5,515 nucleotides of DNA. It comes from Alphaproteobacteria bacterium. Lineage in GTDB: Bacteria; Pseudomonadota; Alphaproteobacteria; Sneathiellales; Sneathiellaceae. Positions 4,734-5,515 of the stretch are shown here, one piece after another (the stretch's first letter is position 1; every line of letters starts with the position of its first letter). The position numbers and the translations under genes are program-made. Where the stretch lies: positions 1 to 5,515 of the forward strand of contig SBHH01000216.1 of assembly GCA_006226265.1 (NCBI GenBank), read 5' to 3'. The notes beneath the pieces were generated by a model. It was not told the origin of the DNA and did no database searches. It saw only the letters and a program-made list of their open reading frames with translations.

Positions 4734-5515
4734 CTAGTCCTTTTCCTTCGCAACACGTGCCTTGTTCGCCTTCTGGATGGCAGGGGGAAGATAGCCGACG
4801 ACATTCCCGATATCCTCAGGCAAATGACAGCGGAGCTCCAGCTCCCGGATGAGGAGAAGGCCATGTTCTTCAAGCGGTTTCTGGACATGCTTGCCGGTCG
4901 TACCGCAGAGCCGGGCATAGGCGCGGGCGAGGCAAATCGCCATCAGGATATTGTTGCCCGCCGCCTGGCGAAGCGGATGAAAGGCCTGGTTGATCAGGTT
5001 CTCCATCGAGGGTTCGATAAGAACGAGGCGGATATTCCCCTCTCCGTCCGGGCGAAGGATCGCGCCCCGCGCCTCATCCGAAATGGCGGCCTGCGACAGC
5101 GCGTTCGATAGGCTGTCCACGGCGGCGATGGCGGTGAAGGTGTCGTTGACACCGGGGGACAAGGCCCGCAAGGAAATCTCCACCAGAAGATTGATGGAAA
5201 ACTCAACAAGACTCTCCTGCGAGCGGGAGGATCGGATGGAAATCGCCTCCTGCATCTTCCCGACCGTCTCGTCATCGAGCTTTTCGGTCGCCTCGAAAAT
5301 AACTTCCTCCCCCAGAATATAGCCGCCCTTGGCGCGGGTGAGGCGGAAGACCGCGCCCGCGTCCCGCGCAAGACTGACCAGACGTTCCTCATCCAGTGCT
5401 TCGAGGTAGCCGGGCCTCCCGGCGCAGATCTCGAAGGTGAACTCCTTGTCTTTTGGCGGCTCCTTCTCGGCCATTTCCTTGTCGCGGCGGCTTTCCTCAT
5501 CGCGGATAGAAAGGC
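4734..5515 (-). CDS. DUF2254 membrane protein, C-terminal part (5' end outside window)
   Basis: The frame is open from the right edge to TAG at 4736-4734, giving 259 complete codons. The hallmark of DUF2254 (PF10011) is present as RALSPGVNDTFTA, residues 116-128 of the visible part. Before it come GYLEALDEERLVSLA (35-49) and GGYILGEEV (63-71), the usual order in this family. Full-length members are roughly 400-450 residues with N-terminal transmembrane helices. The visible portion has none and should be the soluble C-terminal domain. Function is unknown in the family. The ATG at 5474 could open a 246-residue frame but is not the start, because the frame continues upstream without a stop and no ribosome site is evident before it. 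The first 26 visible residues form a very charged linker (16 of 26 are D, E, K or R), also a sign that this is the interior of a longer protein. The reductase gene follows after 63 bases on the same strand. Confidence 0.9.
   Translation of the reverse strand, partial: LSIRDEESRRDKEMAEKEPPKDKEFTFEICAGRPGYLEALDEERLVSLARDAGAVFRLTRAKGGYILGEEVIFEATEKLDDETVGKMQEAISIRSSRSQESLVEFSINLLVEISLRALSPGVNDTFTAIAAVDSLSNALSQAAISDEARGAILRPDGEGNIRLVLIEPSMENLINQAFHPLRQAAGNNILMAICLARAYARLCGTTGKHVQKPLEEHGLLLIRELELRCHLPEDIGNVVGYLPPAIQKANKARVAKEKD

Noticed and set aside
4734..5474. A complete 246-residue protein starting at the ATG at 5474
   Set aside because: The frame stays open to the window edge, no ribosome site is evident before that ATG, and DUF2254 proteins have N-terminal membrane helices that must lie upstream.

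Overview
The window is a compact, ordinary-looking stretch of bacterial chromosome, probably from an alphaproteobacterium. That guess rests on a base composition of about 60% GC by eye, G/C-rich third codon positions, and the subfamilies of the lactonase-like and DUF2332 proteins. No rRNA or other marker gene confirms it. Six genes, all on the minus strand, fill almost the whole window. The longest non-coding gap is 84 bases. I see no tRNA, CRISPR array, insertion sequence, prophage gene or attachment site.

In the direction of transcription (right to left) the genes are as follows. (1) The C-terminal soluble part of a DUF2254 membrane protein, whose 5' end lies outside the window. (2) A PanE/ApbA-type ketopantoate reductase paralog that lacks two asparagines of the classical active site. 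(3) A YdeI/OmdA-family protein starting 2 bases after it. (4) After a 77-base gap with promoter-like and palindromic sequence, a metallo-beta-lactamase-fold hydrolase of the N-acyl-homoserine-lactonase family. (5) After an 84-base gap, a 12-helix DHA1-type MFS transporter. (6) Eighteen bases later, a DUF2332 protein that runs off the left edge, nearly complete.

No convincing rho-independent terminator separates any of the genes, so they could be one long transcript. The spacing suggests two sub-units: DUF2254–reductase–YdeI, and lactonase–MFS–DUF2332. A tentative reading of the second unit is hydrolysis of a lactone or ester-like small molecule coupled to its export, with DUF2332 in an unknown accessory role. 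This is inferred from gene order only.

I did not find a clear new multi-gene system. The points most worth a second look are four. The residue at the AHL-lactonase catalytic tyrosine position is histidine. The reductase active site is altered. A 7-9-7 inverted repeat covers the MFS start codon, which has no Shine-Dalgarno sequence. A 13-base palindrome sits next to an oppositely oriented consensus ribosome binding site in the gap upstream of the lactonase gene.
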